Assembly: GCA_027559495.1 (NCBI GenBank)
Contig: JAMXSV010000026.1
Coordinates: 1,178,001 to 1,242,000, forward strand
Source of the DNA: Aurifilum marmelostoma
Taxonomy: Eukaryota; Ascomycota; Sordariomycetes; Diaporthales; Cryphonectriaceae
Direction of reading: 5' to 3'
DNA length: 64,000 nt
Position 1 is the stretch's first letter, and each line of letters opens with the position of its first letter. Of the stretch, positions 1-10,984 are shown piece by piece. The position numbers were made by a program, and so were the translations under genes. The notes under the pieces were generated by a model. That model was not told where the DNA came from, did not search any database, and saw only the letters and a list, made by a program, of their open reading frames with translations.

Positions 1-1523
1 CCCTTCCTCCCCGCGTTCGCTATCGCATTTCCCGCCGTGGTTGAAAGGTGGGCAGTTAGGACCTCATTGCTCGAAATGGCGTGGCATCCAGAAAAGAGCA
101 ATATTAGCGGGGTGTCCACCCGTCCTCGGGGTGGAAGCAGAAAGACGAGCCGAGACATGCACTGGTCCTGTTATCCAGAAGCATCCTCAAAGACAAGAAA
201 AGAAAAAAAAGAAAGGTTTTTTTTTCTTCTTCTCTTCTCCGTGTCAGATTACCATGTCATGGGCAGGGCGTTGTCGGGCCAGGTTCTCTGGGATGGTGTT
301 CCTGTGGAAGCCCAAAGCGATGTCAGACGGGAGAGAAGACTGGGGTTCGAGCAGTGTGGTGTAACTTTGGCAGGCTGTGTGAGGAGAGGCTTCCCGTCTT
401 TCAGTGGACCCTCTTGCTGCTGACACCATTTGCTCTGCTGTGGGCGCCCTTCTGTAACACAGAACCCGGCGCTGCGATAGCCGGGGCCTCTAGCACACCA
501 AGTTACTAGTACCTTAAGAGGCAGTAGGCACTGCTGCGGCGCCTTTCTCCTCAGGGCTGCCTCACAAGAAGGTTTTTGTCTACCCAGAAAAAAAAGAAAG
601 AAAAAAGGTTCCCCATACTACTGATGAGATCATACCTACACACACACCCACACTCACACCCACATCTGTATCTTGCACAGATCGAACCACATGACCACCA
701 CAGTGCTCCAGCCTGGGAACACAAGATGACGAACTCACACAAGGGGGGGGGGGGGGGAGGACGGATGACCTGTTTCTATTTTCAGTTCCCCAGGGCGATT
801 TTCCCATCACAGAAGAGATGGCTGAGGTGGGCTTGCAAGTGGGTTTCTTTTTCTGATTGTTATTGACGAACATGGCACAATAAGGCTACGGGCCACAAGG
901 GGGGGGGGGTGTTGTTTTGGGGAAGGGAGGAAGACAAGAAGAGGTCGGTTGGTGCTGGCACTCGTAAGCGAGGGCCCCGCGGGCACAGATACAATGAGAC
1001 CACTGATTTTCCTCCTGGATAGGGCATTTGGGTCGAGGAGGGTGGGCATAACGGACATACCGCGCACACAAACCGGAACCGATCACTGAAAGTTTCGTAA
1101 AAACGGAAACAATCCTGGCGGGGATGGGTCTGCCTCATCTTGACGAGGTCGACATGGCGGAACAGAAGAAAGGGACCATGCTGGTGATCTTTTTTTTTTT
1201 TTTATTTCCCCTTCCCCCTCACTTTTCCTTTTGACTTGCGTTTATTTGTTAGGGCGACCGCCCTTCTCTGCTCCCGGAGAGACGGTGAGGTGGAGCGCGC
1301 AATTCGAGCCCTGCTCCACATAAAAGCGGCCGCGGGGAGTCGAGCCCCTTGAATCCGGCCACAGACCCTCTGGAACTTTTGCTTCGATCATATCGAATCA
1401 ATATCGCGAAACAGAGGTGGTATTCAGACCGTGTAATCAGACTCTTGTCTCTCTTTCTCAAAGGAGCAGCAGCGGCAGTAGCAGCAGCACCAGGCCCTCA
1501 CCACACCACACACCAAACACACA

Positions 1524-1550
1524 CCCCCCCCCCCCCCAAAAAAAAAAAAA
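1524..1550. repeat. adjacent C14 and A13 mononucleotide tracts
   Basis: Fourteen C (1524-1537) are followed directly by thirteen A (1538-1550). This is one of many long homopolymer tracts in the window. Confidence 0.9.
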
Positions 1551-1911
1551 CTCCTTTCGGGTCACCCTCCCTCAGGGTCAGGCTGCCTGGTGGCTAGCCA
1601 GGGTCCTGTCTCTGCCTACTTGCTGCTCTCTCTAGCTGTTGCAACCATGTCTCTGGTGTTCTTCTCGATTAACAATCAAGATCTGGCTGAGACTTCCGCG
1701 CAGGGACGGCAACACGATGCACCCAAGCGCGCGTGCTTACTATGGGCGGCGACATAGCAATATAGAGAATCCTTCTATCCTTACCGTCGACCAAGGACTG
1801 TGTTAGGGTTACGGCTTGGGTGGAAATCTGACCAGTGTTCCCCATAACTACTACGTATTTACCTACATAGTAACATGGCAGATACCAGCAACAGGATGGA
1901 GCGCGCAATGG

Positions 1912-1916
<5 letters not shown>

Positions 1917-1942
<26 letters not shown>
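1917..1942. repeat. (GA)n microsatellite
   Basis: An uninterrupted GA dinucleotide repeat of about 13 units lies in intergenic DNA. Confidence 0.9.
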
Positions 1943-2304
1943 TGAAGACAAGTCGGCAATCCTGATTCATCCCATTCTACATAGCTGCCATACTGTATAG
2001 GACCGCAGTGTCATGGACCACCACACAGTAGTACCTCACTCGCCTTACCCCATCTCCCTTGTCCGTGCCTGGGCCCACGGCTCGAGGCCGTACTGTGGTA
2101 TGTTTTCCTCGTCCTAACCCCCCGACCCCCCCCCCTCCTTCCCTCGACCCCTTCCCTTTCTCTCTATTTCGCAAGCCGCCTCTTGCTCTGACACACCCGT
2201 GAGCGCTGATCGTGAGCATGGGTCGGGTTGGGCACTGGAAGGGAGAGAGGAAAGGGAACATCTCTGTTGTACCCAAGTACCTAAGTACCGTCACACTCCC
2301 ATGC

Positions 2305-2409
2305 TATGTACCTCCGTACCGCCCCGCTAAGACCTAGCAGGGGCAGCCCTGGTCAGCCCTTGTGGGTCTACCCACCTTGTTCCTCCCCTGTCCGGTACGG
2401 AGGTACATA
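2305..2409. repeat. 17-bp perfect inverted repeat with 71-nt spacer
   Basis: The left arm TATGTACCTCCGTACCG (2305-2321) is matched exactly by its reverse complement at 2393-2409. The spacer is 2322-2392. GTACC-type words are dense on both sides (about 2270-2515). It lies about 1.1 kb upstream of the C2H2 regulator start codon. The arms could form a cruciform or an RNA hairpin, or be the ends of a small decayed element. Confidence 0.85.
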
Positions 2410-2519
2410 TCTACCTGCCACCCCTGTCCCCTGCCGGGTACTGCCATCATCGCTGTGTACGTACCTGGGCGAGTATCTTGTTCTCCTCCTGCTCCGCCTA
2501 CCGCACTAGAGGTACCGCA

Positions 2520-3503
2520 GCAAGCACACCCTACACAACCCAAGAGAGATCTCTCTCTCTCTCTCCCTCCCCTATGGGGACCCTCTATCGACCAAGCCAT
2601 CCGGGCCAGACAGCAAAACACCATGCGGTTGTCTATATCTGTCCAAGGCCCCCAACATCCATTTCGATCTCACTTCTCTCCTGCCCCCATATCATCTCTC
2701 CAGATCTCCCTCAGTCCTGGGTTTCTGTCCTCTCTATACATGACCTGACGAACCTATACATTTGCTCCCCTTCCTCCTCCTCCTCCTCCTCCACCACCAC
2801 CACCACCACCCTGACATCCTTCCTTTCTTTATCATCATCACGGACCCCAGGAGCCATCGCCTTGCTTTGCCTCTCCCATCTTACACCACCAACCGTCCCG
2901 GCCCGCAACATACTACCACCAACCACCCCCCACTTCATCTCCTTCTTTGTTGTGAAAACCCTCTCGGCAGTTCTCAACTGTCAGGCCAGGAACAACAAGC
3001 AGCCTAGAGCCCACCGGCAGGGAATCAGAACGAGAAAAACTTTAAAGAGTTCAGCTTGGACCAGCCTGAAGAGCGTTTCTCAACAACAAGCAACAAAACC
3101 AAACACGGATCCACCCCCCTTCCACATCAACGACAAGACGACGGTTCACGACGACGACAACGACCTCGGTCTCTCTCTGTTTTTTTCCTCTTATGAGTTT
3201 CACTACTTGACGACTGCCAACGATTCCGTCCACTATACGACCCAAGTCACTCTTCTCCTCTCCTCTCACACTCTGGTATGAGCTAAGAGACTTGATTGTA
3301 AGGCATATATATATATATCTCTCTATATATATATTCTTGTTGTCGTGGTCCAACTGAACTTCTCAACTGACTTCAGCTTCTAGCACGAGCTTCGTGGCTT
3401 TCCTCCTCCTCCTCCTCCCCTTGGGCAAAGCCAGCATCGCAGGACGGCTTCGGTCACGTCTTGCCGTCTCTCCTCTCCCCCTTCTTCCGCATATCGCCTG
3501 CCC
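2520..3503 (+). promoter_or_regulatory. CT-rich promoter/5' leader of the C2H2 regulator
   Basis: The interval before the start codon at 3504 is pyrimidine-rich, with CT repeats around 2547-2570, CTC/CAC triplets at 2770-2810 and an alternating AT block near 3305-3335. Such CT-rich tracts are common near transcription starts in filamentous fungi. Several upstream ATGs with short frames are present. The long open frame across 2478-3281 encodes only low-complexity Ser/Thr/Pro/His sequence, so I read it as leader rather than gene. Confidence 0.5.
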
Positions 3504-5924
3504 ATGGTCCCATCCGCCATGGTGTCTGTTGAGCACCACTCGCTCGCCATGTTTCCAAGGCAGGGCAACGAGGAGCAGCAGTTCCACCACAGCTCCATAT
3601 ATCCGGACCCACCACATGGTCCCTTCTCTGCCGCGCCTCTCGGCATGGGCCTCACATCTGATGGCTCGTCCTACTACCCGCGCATGAGCCAGGATCTGCC
3701 CACCACCATGAGCGGCTTCGAGCACATGCCCTTTGCCGTCGACGGCCCTGCGGGCTGGTCGTACGCCGCCATGTCCCCGCCAACCTTTACAGACGACAGA
3801 GAGGTGGGAATCCCCTCAAACATGTCCACCGGCTCCGGCCCCTCAGCGCCCTCGTCTGCCGTCGGCTCGCCGCGGTCGACACACGGCCACCCCCCGCCCA
3901 TGTCGGAGTGGGCTACCCAGGGCCTGACGATGAGCCCCAGCATCGTGGGCCACCACGAGTACTTCGGTTCTGGGACGGAGTACAGCTTCGCACCATCAGG
4001 TATGGAGGATCTCACACCTTATGCGTTCGCAGACACCTCGAAGCCCGGATTTGTTGGTGAGTTACCACAAGCTTCTACATGCGCTGCTCCACAGCGCCCT
4101 CTGGAGCAGCAACAGGACCATGGTCCCACTTCTCCTTCTTTCGCCCCTCCTACTCCTCCTCGCCGCGAGTCTTCCTGTACTGTCCTCTCTGAAACCCCTC
4201 GAACGGCGGTAGAGACGCCGCCGCCGCCGCCGCCTGAGGCTGTCTATGCCCAGGTTGCGAGCTCGCCCGTCTCTCCCGAGGAGGCGAGGAGGAAGTCCAG
4301 TGCCTTTACTTCTCCTGATCTCTCAACTTCCCTCTCTTCTCCCGCCGCTGGCTGGAGCCCGTCGACTCCTCATGTGCCCCATTTCTTTTCTCAGAGCAGT
4401 GGTCATTTTGTAGCCCCTCTCGGATCTTCTTGTTGGTTTCCTTGGTCAAGCTCTTTTGATTTCCAGTCCTCCTCCACTCGTCTCCTTGGTCCCAGAAGAG
4501 GCTAACATGCTCGCTTTTCCTCCCTCGTTCTAGATCCGAGCCTGATCCACCCCGAGATCGCGCGGCCGCTCATGACGGCTTACGATGGTGGCTTCCAGCA
4601 CGCGCCGTCGGTCCAGCAGGCACCGCCACCCGCTGTCTACCCCAACTCGCCCGCCCTGACCTCATCCTCGCCCCACATGAGGAACGGGAGCCAGAGCCCC
4701 TTCCTCGCAGCCAACCCCGGCTACCACTTCTCTCCCTTCCCGGTCCCAGTTGACCAGAACCGGAGGCCAAGCCTGGTCTCGTTCCGCTCGGGCCACTCGG
4801 GCACGTTCAGCGACAACGAGTCCAAGGAGAAGCAGAGGTGCCCCCACCCCGAGTGCGGCAAGGTCTTCAAGGACCTCAAGGCGCACATGTTGACACACCA
4901 GACGGAGCGCCCAGAGAAGTGCCCCATCACGACCTGCGAGTACCACATCAAGGGCTTCGCCCGCAAGTACGACAAGAACCGACACACTCTGACGCACTAC
5001 AAGGGGACGATGGTCTGCGGCTTCTGCCCAGGCTCCGGCTCCGCGGCGGAGAAGTCGTTCAACAGGGCTGACGTCTTCAAGAGACACCTGACGGCTGTCC
5101 ACGGCGTCGAGCAGACCCCGCCCAACAGCCGCAAGAACAAGACTGGTGCTGGCGTCGCGCCCACGGGCTCCGGCAAGAAGCCCGGCCCCGGCTACGCGCC
5201 CGATGCCACAGGCAAGTGCTCCACCTGCTCGCAGACCTTCAGCAACGCTCAGGACTTCTACGAGCACCTGGACGACTGCGTGCTGCGCATCGTGCAGCAG
5301 GAGGACCCGGCAGAGGCTGTCAACGCGAGGCGGCTCGCCGAGGTCGAGAACGACCGGGACGTGCACCACACCCTCGAGAAGAACAACCTCCCCACCGACA
5401 CGCAGGCGCTGGTGGCTGGCGACGAGGAGGACGACGACGAGATGGAGGACGAGGAGGGCCTGGCCTACGACGAGCAGGAGCTCAAGGCCATGGGCGTCAA
5501 GACGTCGGCGTCGCTCATCAAGAGGAAGGGCAACCCGGCCAACGGCGTGCAGAAGTCGCGGGGGCTGACACACTCCCGCGGCGGCTTCCCCAGGGCTCAC
5601 AACCAGACCAAGGGCCGCAAGAGCAGGCGCGAGTACCCATCGTCCTGGGGCTTCGACAAGGGCCAGATGACCATGAAGAAGCGGGTCATGGCTGTCTTTG
5701 ACGGCCCCCGCCGGCTGGCCAAGGACGACATGATGCTCTCGACCGAGCACGAGGTCCGCCTCCCCCTGGCCGACGGCAGGTCCTACGTCACGGACCTGGA
5801 CGTCCAGACCCTGAGGAGGGCCGAGGGCTTCCTGAACGCCACCGATGAGGAGAAGGGAGTCTGGATCTCGGATGACCCTACCGAGGAGGACCTCACCGCC
5901 ATGCTGAATGCTCAGATGCACTAA
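3504..5924 (+). CDS. C2H2 zinc-finger transcription factor
   Basis: This is a predicted nuclear regulator of 647 residues. Exon 1 is 3504-4056 and exon 2 is 4534-5924. The 477-nt intron has donor GTGAGT, branch CTAAC (4502-4506) and acceptor TTCTAG, and the phase (1+2) matches. The N-terminal 280 residues are Ser/Pro/Met-rich, as in activation regions. Zinc ligands visible are C287/C292/H302/H306, C314/C319/H335/H339 and C346/C349/H369/H374, plus a C2HC-like set C413/C416/H429/C433. An acidic Glu/Asp segment follows at about residues 475-490, then a basic stretch and a C-terminal region without a known fold. A second Met lies five codons downstream (3519) and could be the true start. The target genes cannot be read from the sequence, and I do not assign an ortholog name. 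The intron is far longer than others in the window and stays open for 149 codons. Confidence 0.88.
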
Positions 5925-6931
5925 GGCAATCACTAACGTCACCACCACCACCACCACTACCACCACCACCAATACCGACATCACCCTCCTCCTCCTCATT
6001 AGAGCAACGACTCTGTACAGCATCGCATCGCAGCATCACATCATATCTTGTTTGCATTACACACATACATCTCTCTCGTTCTCTCTCTCTGTCTCTCTTA
6101 TCTGCATATTATATATATTGTGTTCAGCAAAGCGACGAGTCAAGGCATGGTTATTCGGGAAGCGGGCGAGTACAAAAGAAACAAAACAAAAAAAAAAAAG
6201 AAACGATGTTTTTTTTTTTTTTTTTCACATCATTGGGATTACACATACACACACCCTCCCTCTCCTACTCCTTACTCTACCACCACCCACTACCCACCCA
6301 CTGTTCATGGAAGGAATACTTGTAGCGACGATACCCGGGTACCTTGTTTATAGCCTTTGTTTTGTGGGCTTGTTTCATTTACTTGTTGTTTGTTTGGGAC
6401 GTTCATCATCTGTGCAGGGCCTGGGAAAGACGGGAAAGAAATGCATGCCGAATGGAAGGCCCTCGGAAAGGTGCGAGATCTGATGATTTAATCTTCTCTT
6501 CATTTTTCTTCTTCTTCTTGCTATTTTATATACAATGTAAGCGACCACGACGGGAGTGTAATACTCTAAAACTTTAAAAGAAAAGAAGTCACTTTGGATA
6601 TTCTCAATATGGTCCCGATCTGTGTGATCTGTTTTGCCTTGCGTGAGCTTGAACGACCTTGATCAGGACTGCATGGCCCGAGGGTAGCTGGGCGACAGAG
6701 AGGAGAAAACCACACTCATTAAACATAATCTAAATTAGAGTCAAGGGCCTATGCATCATGTCTTGGGATTTATTTTAAAAAAAGAAACTTGTGGCAGAGC
6801 CGTTGGGAGCTAGACAGATACATGCAAGTTTCTGAGAATTGGCCGGAGATCTCGCTCCCTCCTTGGCCTTGACTCAGAATGGTGGTGGTGATGGCGTCGT
6901 TGTGACACAGTAGCAGGAGACGAGTGGCAGA

Positions 6932-6946
6932 CCCTAACCCTAACCC
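6932..6946. promoter_or_regulatory. telobox-like motif CCCTAACCCTAACCC
   Basis: Two and a half tandem copies of the fungal telomere repeat complement stand alone in the middle of the window, about 510 bp upstream of the HRD1 start codon. In fungi such short internal teloboxes are known binding sites for Tbf1/TRF-type Myb factors in housekeeping promoters. Function here is inferred from motif and position only. Confidence 0.55.
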
Positions 6947-7081
6947 CGATCATGGGAACTGCTGACTCACCCTTGTGCAACGATCAGATAGGGAAAGAGC
7001 TACCCCCCCTGTCCCGTGCCGTTTTTAGTTGGTAAGCCCCTGCCTGTCGTACCTTACAAACAGAGGGAATATGCCATGACG

Positions 7082-7097
7082 ACGTTGGGATCAACGT
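7082..7097. promoter_or_regulatory. inverted ACGT-core pair, possible bZIP/UPR site
   Basis: ACGTTG and CAACGT form a perfect 6-bp inverted repeat around GGAT, followed by GGC so that the right half reads ACGTGGC. ACGT cores are the usual contact of bZIP factors, including Hac1/HacA, which controls ERAD genes such as HRD1 in fungi. It lies 360 bp upstream of the HRD1 start codon. The assignment is tentative. Confidence 0.3.
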
Positions 7098-7456
7098 GGC
7101 TTTAGTTTCCAGCATAGCACAAAGCTGGACAAGGCACAACCGTCCTCCGCTGCCATCACCACCTATCCACCATCCTCGTCGCCGCCGTCGTCCTCCTCTT
7201 TTGCTTTCTTCAACCACGAAACCAAGCAAACCTCCAATCATTACGACGCAACTATGGGCACCTAGCCAAAACCCCCCCCCTTCCCACGTTCTCTACGCTC
7301 TTTCTGTATTTAATCTGCCCTGCTCTTGTCCTCCTCTTGTTTGATCCACCAACTCCCGCCGCACCGACTTGCCCGACGTTTCCGTCATCCGCCTCGCACG
7401 ACACCCACCCACACCCACCCGCCCACTCCTTCAAACACATACCGACAACCCATACG

Positions 7457-10220
7457 ATGCGTCTCGCCATGTACGCCGGCACCTCGGCAGCGCTGGCTGC
7501 AGCGGTCGTCACGTCGGCCTTCTGGCAGCGGGCCAACTTCTACTCGGCCATGGTGTACCTCTCGCAGTCCAACCTGTGCCTGATGATCCTGGTCAACCTC
7601 GTCTTCCTCGCCTACGGCTCCTTCATGTACGGCCTCCAGCGGCTGTGCTTTGGTACCCTGCGCCCCGTCGAGGTGGAGCAGCTGTACGAGAAGGCCTGGT
7701 TCGCCGTGACCGAGACGTGCCTGGCCATGACGGTGTTCCGCGAGGAGGTCGGCGCCTTCTTCCTCGTCATGTTCACGGCGCTCATCACGGGCAAGGTCTG
7801 GGGCTGGATCGGCGAGGGCCGCGTCGAGGTGCTCGAGCAGCAGCCGCCCGCCAACCCGCGCCTGTTCCACACCCGCCTGGTGGTGTCCCTGGTCGCGAGC
7901 GTCGCCTACAACTGCTGGCTGCTGAGCTACGCCATCCACACCGTCATCGCCGTCGCCAAGCCCACCATGATGGTCATGTTCCTGTTCGAGTTTGCCGTCC
8001 TGGTCGTCGGCTCCATACACACCGCGCTGCGCTACGTCATCTCGCTCGTCGAGACCAGCGTCGTCAAGAAGCAGACCAGGCTCAGGCTGCGCCAGAGGAG
8101 GGACGAGGTCAGCCGCCAGCGGGACGACATCCTGCGGAGGAGGGAGGCAGGCGAGCTCGCCGAGGGGGAGGGGGAACCCCTGCCCGACCCGGACGAGGTC
8201 GAGGAGATGGATATCGAGGTCCCAGGATGGGAGGCCAAGGGGCAGTGGGTCTTGTTCCTGGACCTCTTTGCCGGTAAGTGTGTTTCTTTCCTTGTCTTCA
8301 GTACCATGTCTACCTTAGGGGGGGGGGGGGTGATATATCGTGCTGGGAAGATGTGGCTTCTCTAACCCGACAGGCACAGACTTCCTCAAGCTCTCGGTCT
8401 ACGTTGCCTTCTTTGGCGTCCTTCTCAGGTTCTACGGCCTGCCGATCCACATCATGCGAGATCTCTTCATGACCGCAAGGAGTTTCGTCAAGCGCCTGAG
8501 TGCACTTCTCAAGTACAAACAGGCGCTGCGGGACATGAACCGGTACCCTGATGCCAGCGTGGACGAGCTCGGGAACGAGGACACGTGCATCATCTGCCGG
8601 GAGGAGATGCGGCCCTGGGACCCCAGCGCCGGACAGCTCGAGAGGCACCGGCCCAAGAAGCTCCCCTGCGGCCACATCCTGCATTTCGGCTGCCTCAAGA
8701 GCTGGCTGGAGAGACAGCAGGTCTGCCCGACATGCCGCAGTTCTGTCGTCGTCGATCCGCAGCGCCCACAATATCGGCACCGTATGGCCTTCCACATCGC
8801 CGCGAACCCAGGCGGGCAGAACCAGGCGGGAGCGGCAAACGGCGGCGGACCACCCCTCGGCGTGCAGGGTGCACAGCTTAACGGGCAGGCCGGGCAGGGA
8901 GGAGGCCAGCAGCCGGGAGCTCCCAGGAACGCCATGAGGTACATCAATCTCGGACCGATACGCCTCGGGTTTGCACAGGGCGGGCAGGAGGTCGCAGAGC
9001 TGGCGAACCGCATGGGAGTGGAGATCAACGAGGCCAACCTGCAACGTGGTATGCAGCAGGCAAACAACCTGCCAGCGGCCGCTCAGACTGCGGACCTCTC
9101 ATCCATGGAGGCCGTCCGGAATAGGCTTGTGGAGGTCGACCAGAGAATTCAACAAGAGGTCCGCGACCTACAGAGTGGCATGCAGAACGTCCAGACGGCC
9201 CAGCATGAGCTCCACCTCATCAACCATCTTCTCTCCGAGATCGTGCGCCTGCGTCAGGCCCAAGGTCAGGGCCAGCAGCACCATCAACAACAGCAGCAAC
9301 AACAACAACATAATCCGCCCGCCCAGAATGGCCAAGCGGCATCTACGCCCGCCGCGGCTCATACCCCTACTGGCAACGCCGCGCCGCAGCAGATACCTCC
9401 TCACCCCCCGATGATGCCGCCACCGCCTCCGATGATGATGCCTCCTCAGATGATGGGCCCATATCCTCCTCACCTCGGCCAGTTCCCCCAGTTTCCCCTC
9501 CCTCCTCAGTTCCAAGCCCCTCCTGCCGGCTTCAGGATGAGCTCATCACCCAGTTTTATCCGACACAACGTACCACCAGGCGGTACCACCATCCCAGCTG
9601 GCAGCCCCGACCTCCCCGAGGGTGTTGTCCTCCCTCAGGGGTGGTCTCTCCTCCCACTTCAACGATACGACCAGCCTACAATGGCTCGCAATCCTCGGCA
9701 CGCTCCGAACAATGTCGAGCCCAACTTGATACAGCAGATCCAGGACGACTTGAACCTGATAGCTCGACTGGGTGGCCCTTCGACCGCCCAGGCAACTACA
9801 GCGGGCGGTGCTCCTGCTCCCAGCCAGGACACCACAGCTGAGCCTGTGACGTCCACCACAGAGGCACCTCTTAGCCAGGATGCCAATGAGCCTGTGGCGT
9901 CCACCACACAGGCACCAGCAGTCCAAGTCGCAGCGCCTACACCAGTAACGCCCAACTGGGGTGGCTCGGCCCAGCTATTCAGCAGCAGTAGTCGCAACGG
10001 CAGTGGCAGTGGCGGTAATGAGGGCAGCAGCAGCAGCAGCAGCAGCACACCAGTCCCTGCTGGCGTCCAGCAGGACCAGGCTGAGACGGCGGTCCAGAGC
10101 TCCTCGACGCATGAGGAGGGGAGGCAGGAGGAGGGCGAGGGTGGCCCTTCATCATCAGCAAAGAGGAACGGTCCGGTACCAGTAACTGCGGAGGATGTGG
10201 AAGATGATGGCGAGACTTGA
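7457..10220 (+). CDS. HRD1: ERAD E3 ubiquitin ligase Hrd1 (synoviolin)
   Basis: This is a RING-type ubiquitin ligase of the ER membrane. It is the core of the Hrd1 complex that retrotranslocates and ubiquitinates misfolded lumenal and membrane proteins. The protein has 887 residues: exon 1 7457-8273, exon 2 8374-10220, and a 100-nt intron with GTAAGT donor, CTAAC branch (8362-8366), CAG acceptor and matching phase. The N-terminal 320 residues hold several hydrophobic membrane segments, starting just after the Met chosen here. An in-frame ATG 40 codons upstream would add a Pro/His-rich tail unlike the family. The RING-H2 ligands are C344, C347, C371, H373, H376, C379, C390 and C393. The long C-terminal cytosolic tail contains polyGln, Pro/Met-rich and Ser-rich stretches and a 17-residue tandem repeat. 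The 3' end faces VPS3 convergently. Confidence 0.93.
8318..8330. repeat. G13 tract inside the HRD1 intron
   Basis: Thirteen consecutive G lie within the 100-nt intron (8274-8373), 32 nt upstream of the CTAAC branch point. Its length could vary without changing the protein. Confidence 0.9.
9822..9923 (+). repeat. 51-nt (17-residue) imperfect tandem repeat in HRD1
   Basis: Two adjacent units begin with Ser-Gln-Asp and contain Glu-Pro-Val-x-Ser-Thr-Thr-x-Ala-Pro (9822-9872 and 9873-9923). They lie in the disordered C-terminal tail, downstream of a polyGln stretch encoded around 9286-9310. Confidence 0.85.
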
Positions 10221-10800
10221 GAAGAGAGACCGGCTGGGTGGAGGGAGGGTCGGGCGTAAGAGAGGGGTGTGTACAACGGAAAACAGTCATCTCCTTCATG
10301 AGCGATAGCGACAATAGGGAGCAATACCAATTCACAGAGTATCATCGTCATCATTATCATCACCAGAGGGAAACCACCATGTCCTCGTGTTTGTCAAGCC
10401 TGCCTGGGTTTTGTGTTCTTTACAGTCTGAATGGAAATTTGCCCTTGCTTAGTCGATATTCTTTAGGTCACAGCAGCAGGAACTTTGAATGGAAAGATAT
10501 TTCTTCTCAATTTTATTTTTTTCCCCTCTTCTTAATGTTCTGTGCCCCCTGAAGAAGCAGCGTCTTCACAACCTCCAGCAAACCCATCATTCGCCCTCCT
10601 CAACGCCACCACCTCGTTCTAGAAGCCTCATGATCCTCAAGATCCCCCAAAAAGTCGGCACTCTTTTCAATCCAACTCTCACACCCAGTAGACATATCAT
10701 CATTTTACCACCACGACCACGACCACCACCGCCACCTCACTGCTGCGCCCTTCCTCAGGGGGAAAAAAAAAGGGCGAGCTGTGCGCCGGGGTGGTGCATG

Positions 10801-10827
10801 GCCTGCCTGCCTGCCTGCCTGCCTGCC
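10801..10827. repeat. (GCCT)n tetranucleotide microsatellite
   Basis: Six and a half uninterrupted GCCT units. Confidence 0.9.
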
Positions 10828-10948
10828 ATCTCCTGGGCCCGAGTCGCGGAAACGAGCGGTAGTAGAATGGGCGGGCCCGATGACGTCTCCTGTTATGGGG
10901 AGGGGGGAGGTGCTGTCGGTCGGTGCAGTCGCATGGGGCGGGGCAGAG

Positions 10949-10984
10949 GTGTGGTGTGGTGTGGTGTGGTGTGGTGTGGTGTGG
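10949..10984. repeat. (GTGGT)n pentanucleotide array
   Basis: About seven tandem GTGGT units with strong strand asymmetry (G/T only on the plus strand). Confidence 0.9.

Larger units (their letters stand above)
1..2270. other. gene-free intergenic stretch
   Basis: No reading frame here has a recognisable domain or plausible splice partners. The stretch holds a 15-nt G run (743-757), an 11-nt G run (899-909), a C14 run followed at once by A13 (1524-1550), a GA dinucleotide repeat (1917-1942) and a telomere-like TTAGGGTTA (1803-1811). The left edge may hold the distal flank of a gene outside the window. Confidence 0.6.
5925..7456. promoter_or_regulatory. 3' flank of the C2H2 gene and promoter of HRD1
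   Basis: No gene is seen here. The first half is the A/T-rich 3' flank of the C2H2 gene, with (CAC)n at 5940-5972, A12 near 6189 and T17 near 6210. The second half is the HRD1 upstream region. It holds a telomere-type motif at 6932-6946, an ACGT-core inverted pair at 7082-7097, and a C-rich leader from 7140 to the start codon. Confidence 0.5.

Noticed and set aside
2478..3281. 267-residue frame before the C2H2 gene
   Set aside because: It is low-complexity Ser/Thr/His/Pro translation of CT- and CAC-repeats with no splice route into the gene, so it is treated as leader.
4662..6023. 453-residue open frame antisense to the C2H2 gene
   Set aside because: It mirrors the GC-rich third positions of the real exon, is Val/Leu/Gly-rich without domains, and has no promoter evidence.
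6932..6946. Chromosome end or subtelomere
   Set aside because: Only two and a half repeat units are present, with unique genes on both sides. It is an internal motif.
7369..8277. 302-residue alternative frame over HRD1 exon 1
   Set aside because: It is an Arg/Pro-rich shadow of the true frame, which carries the membrane segments and joins the RING exon in phase.
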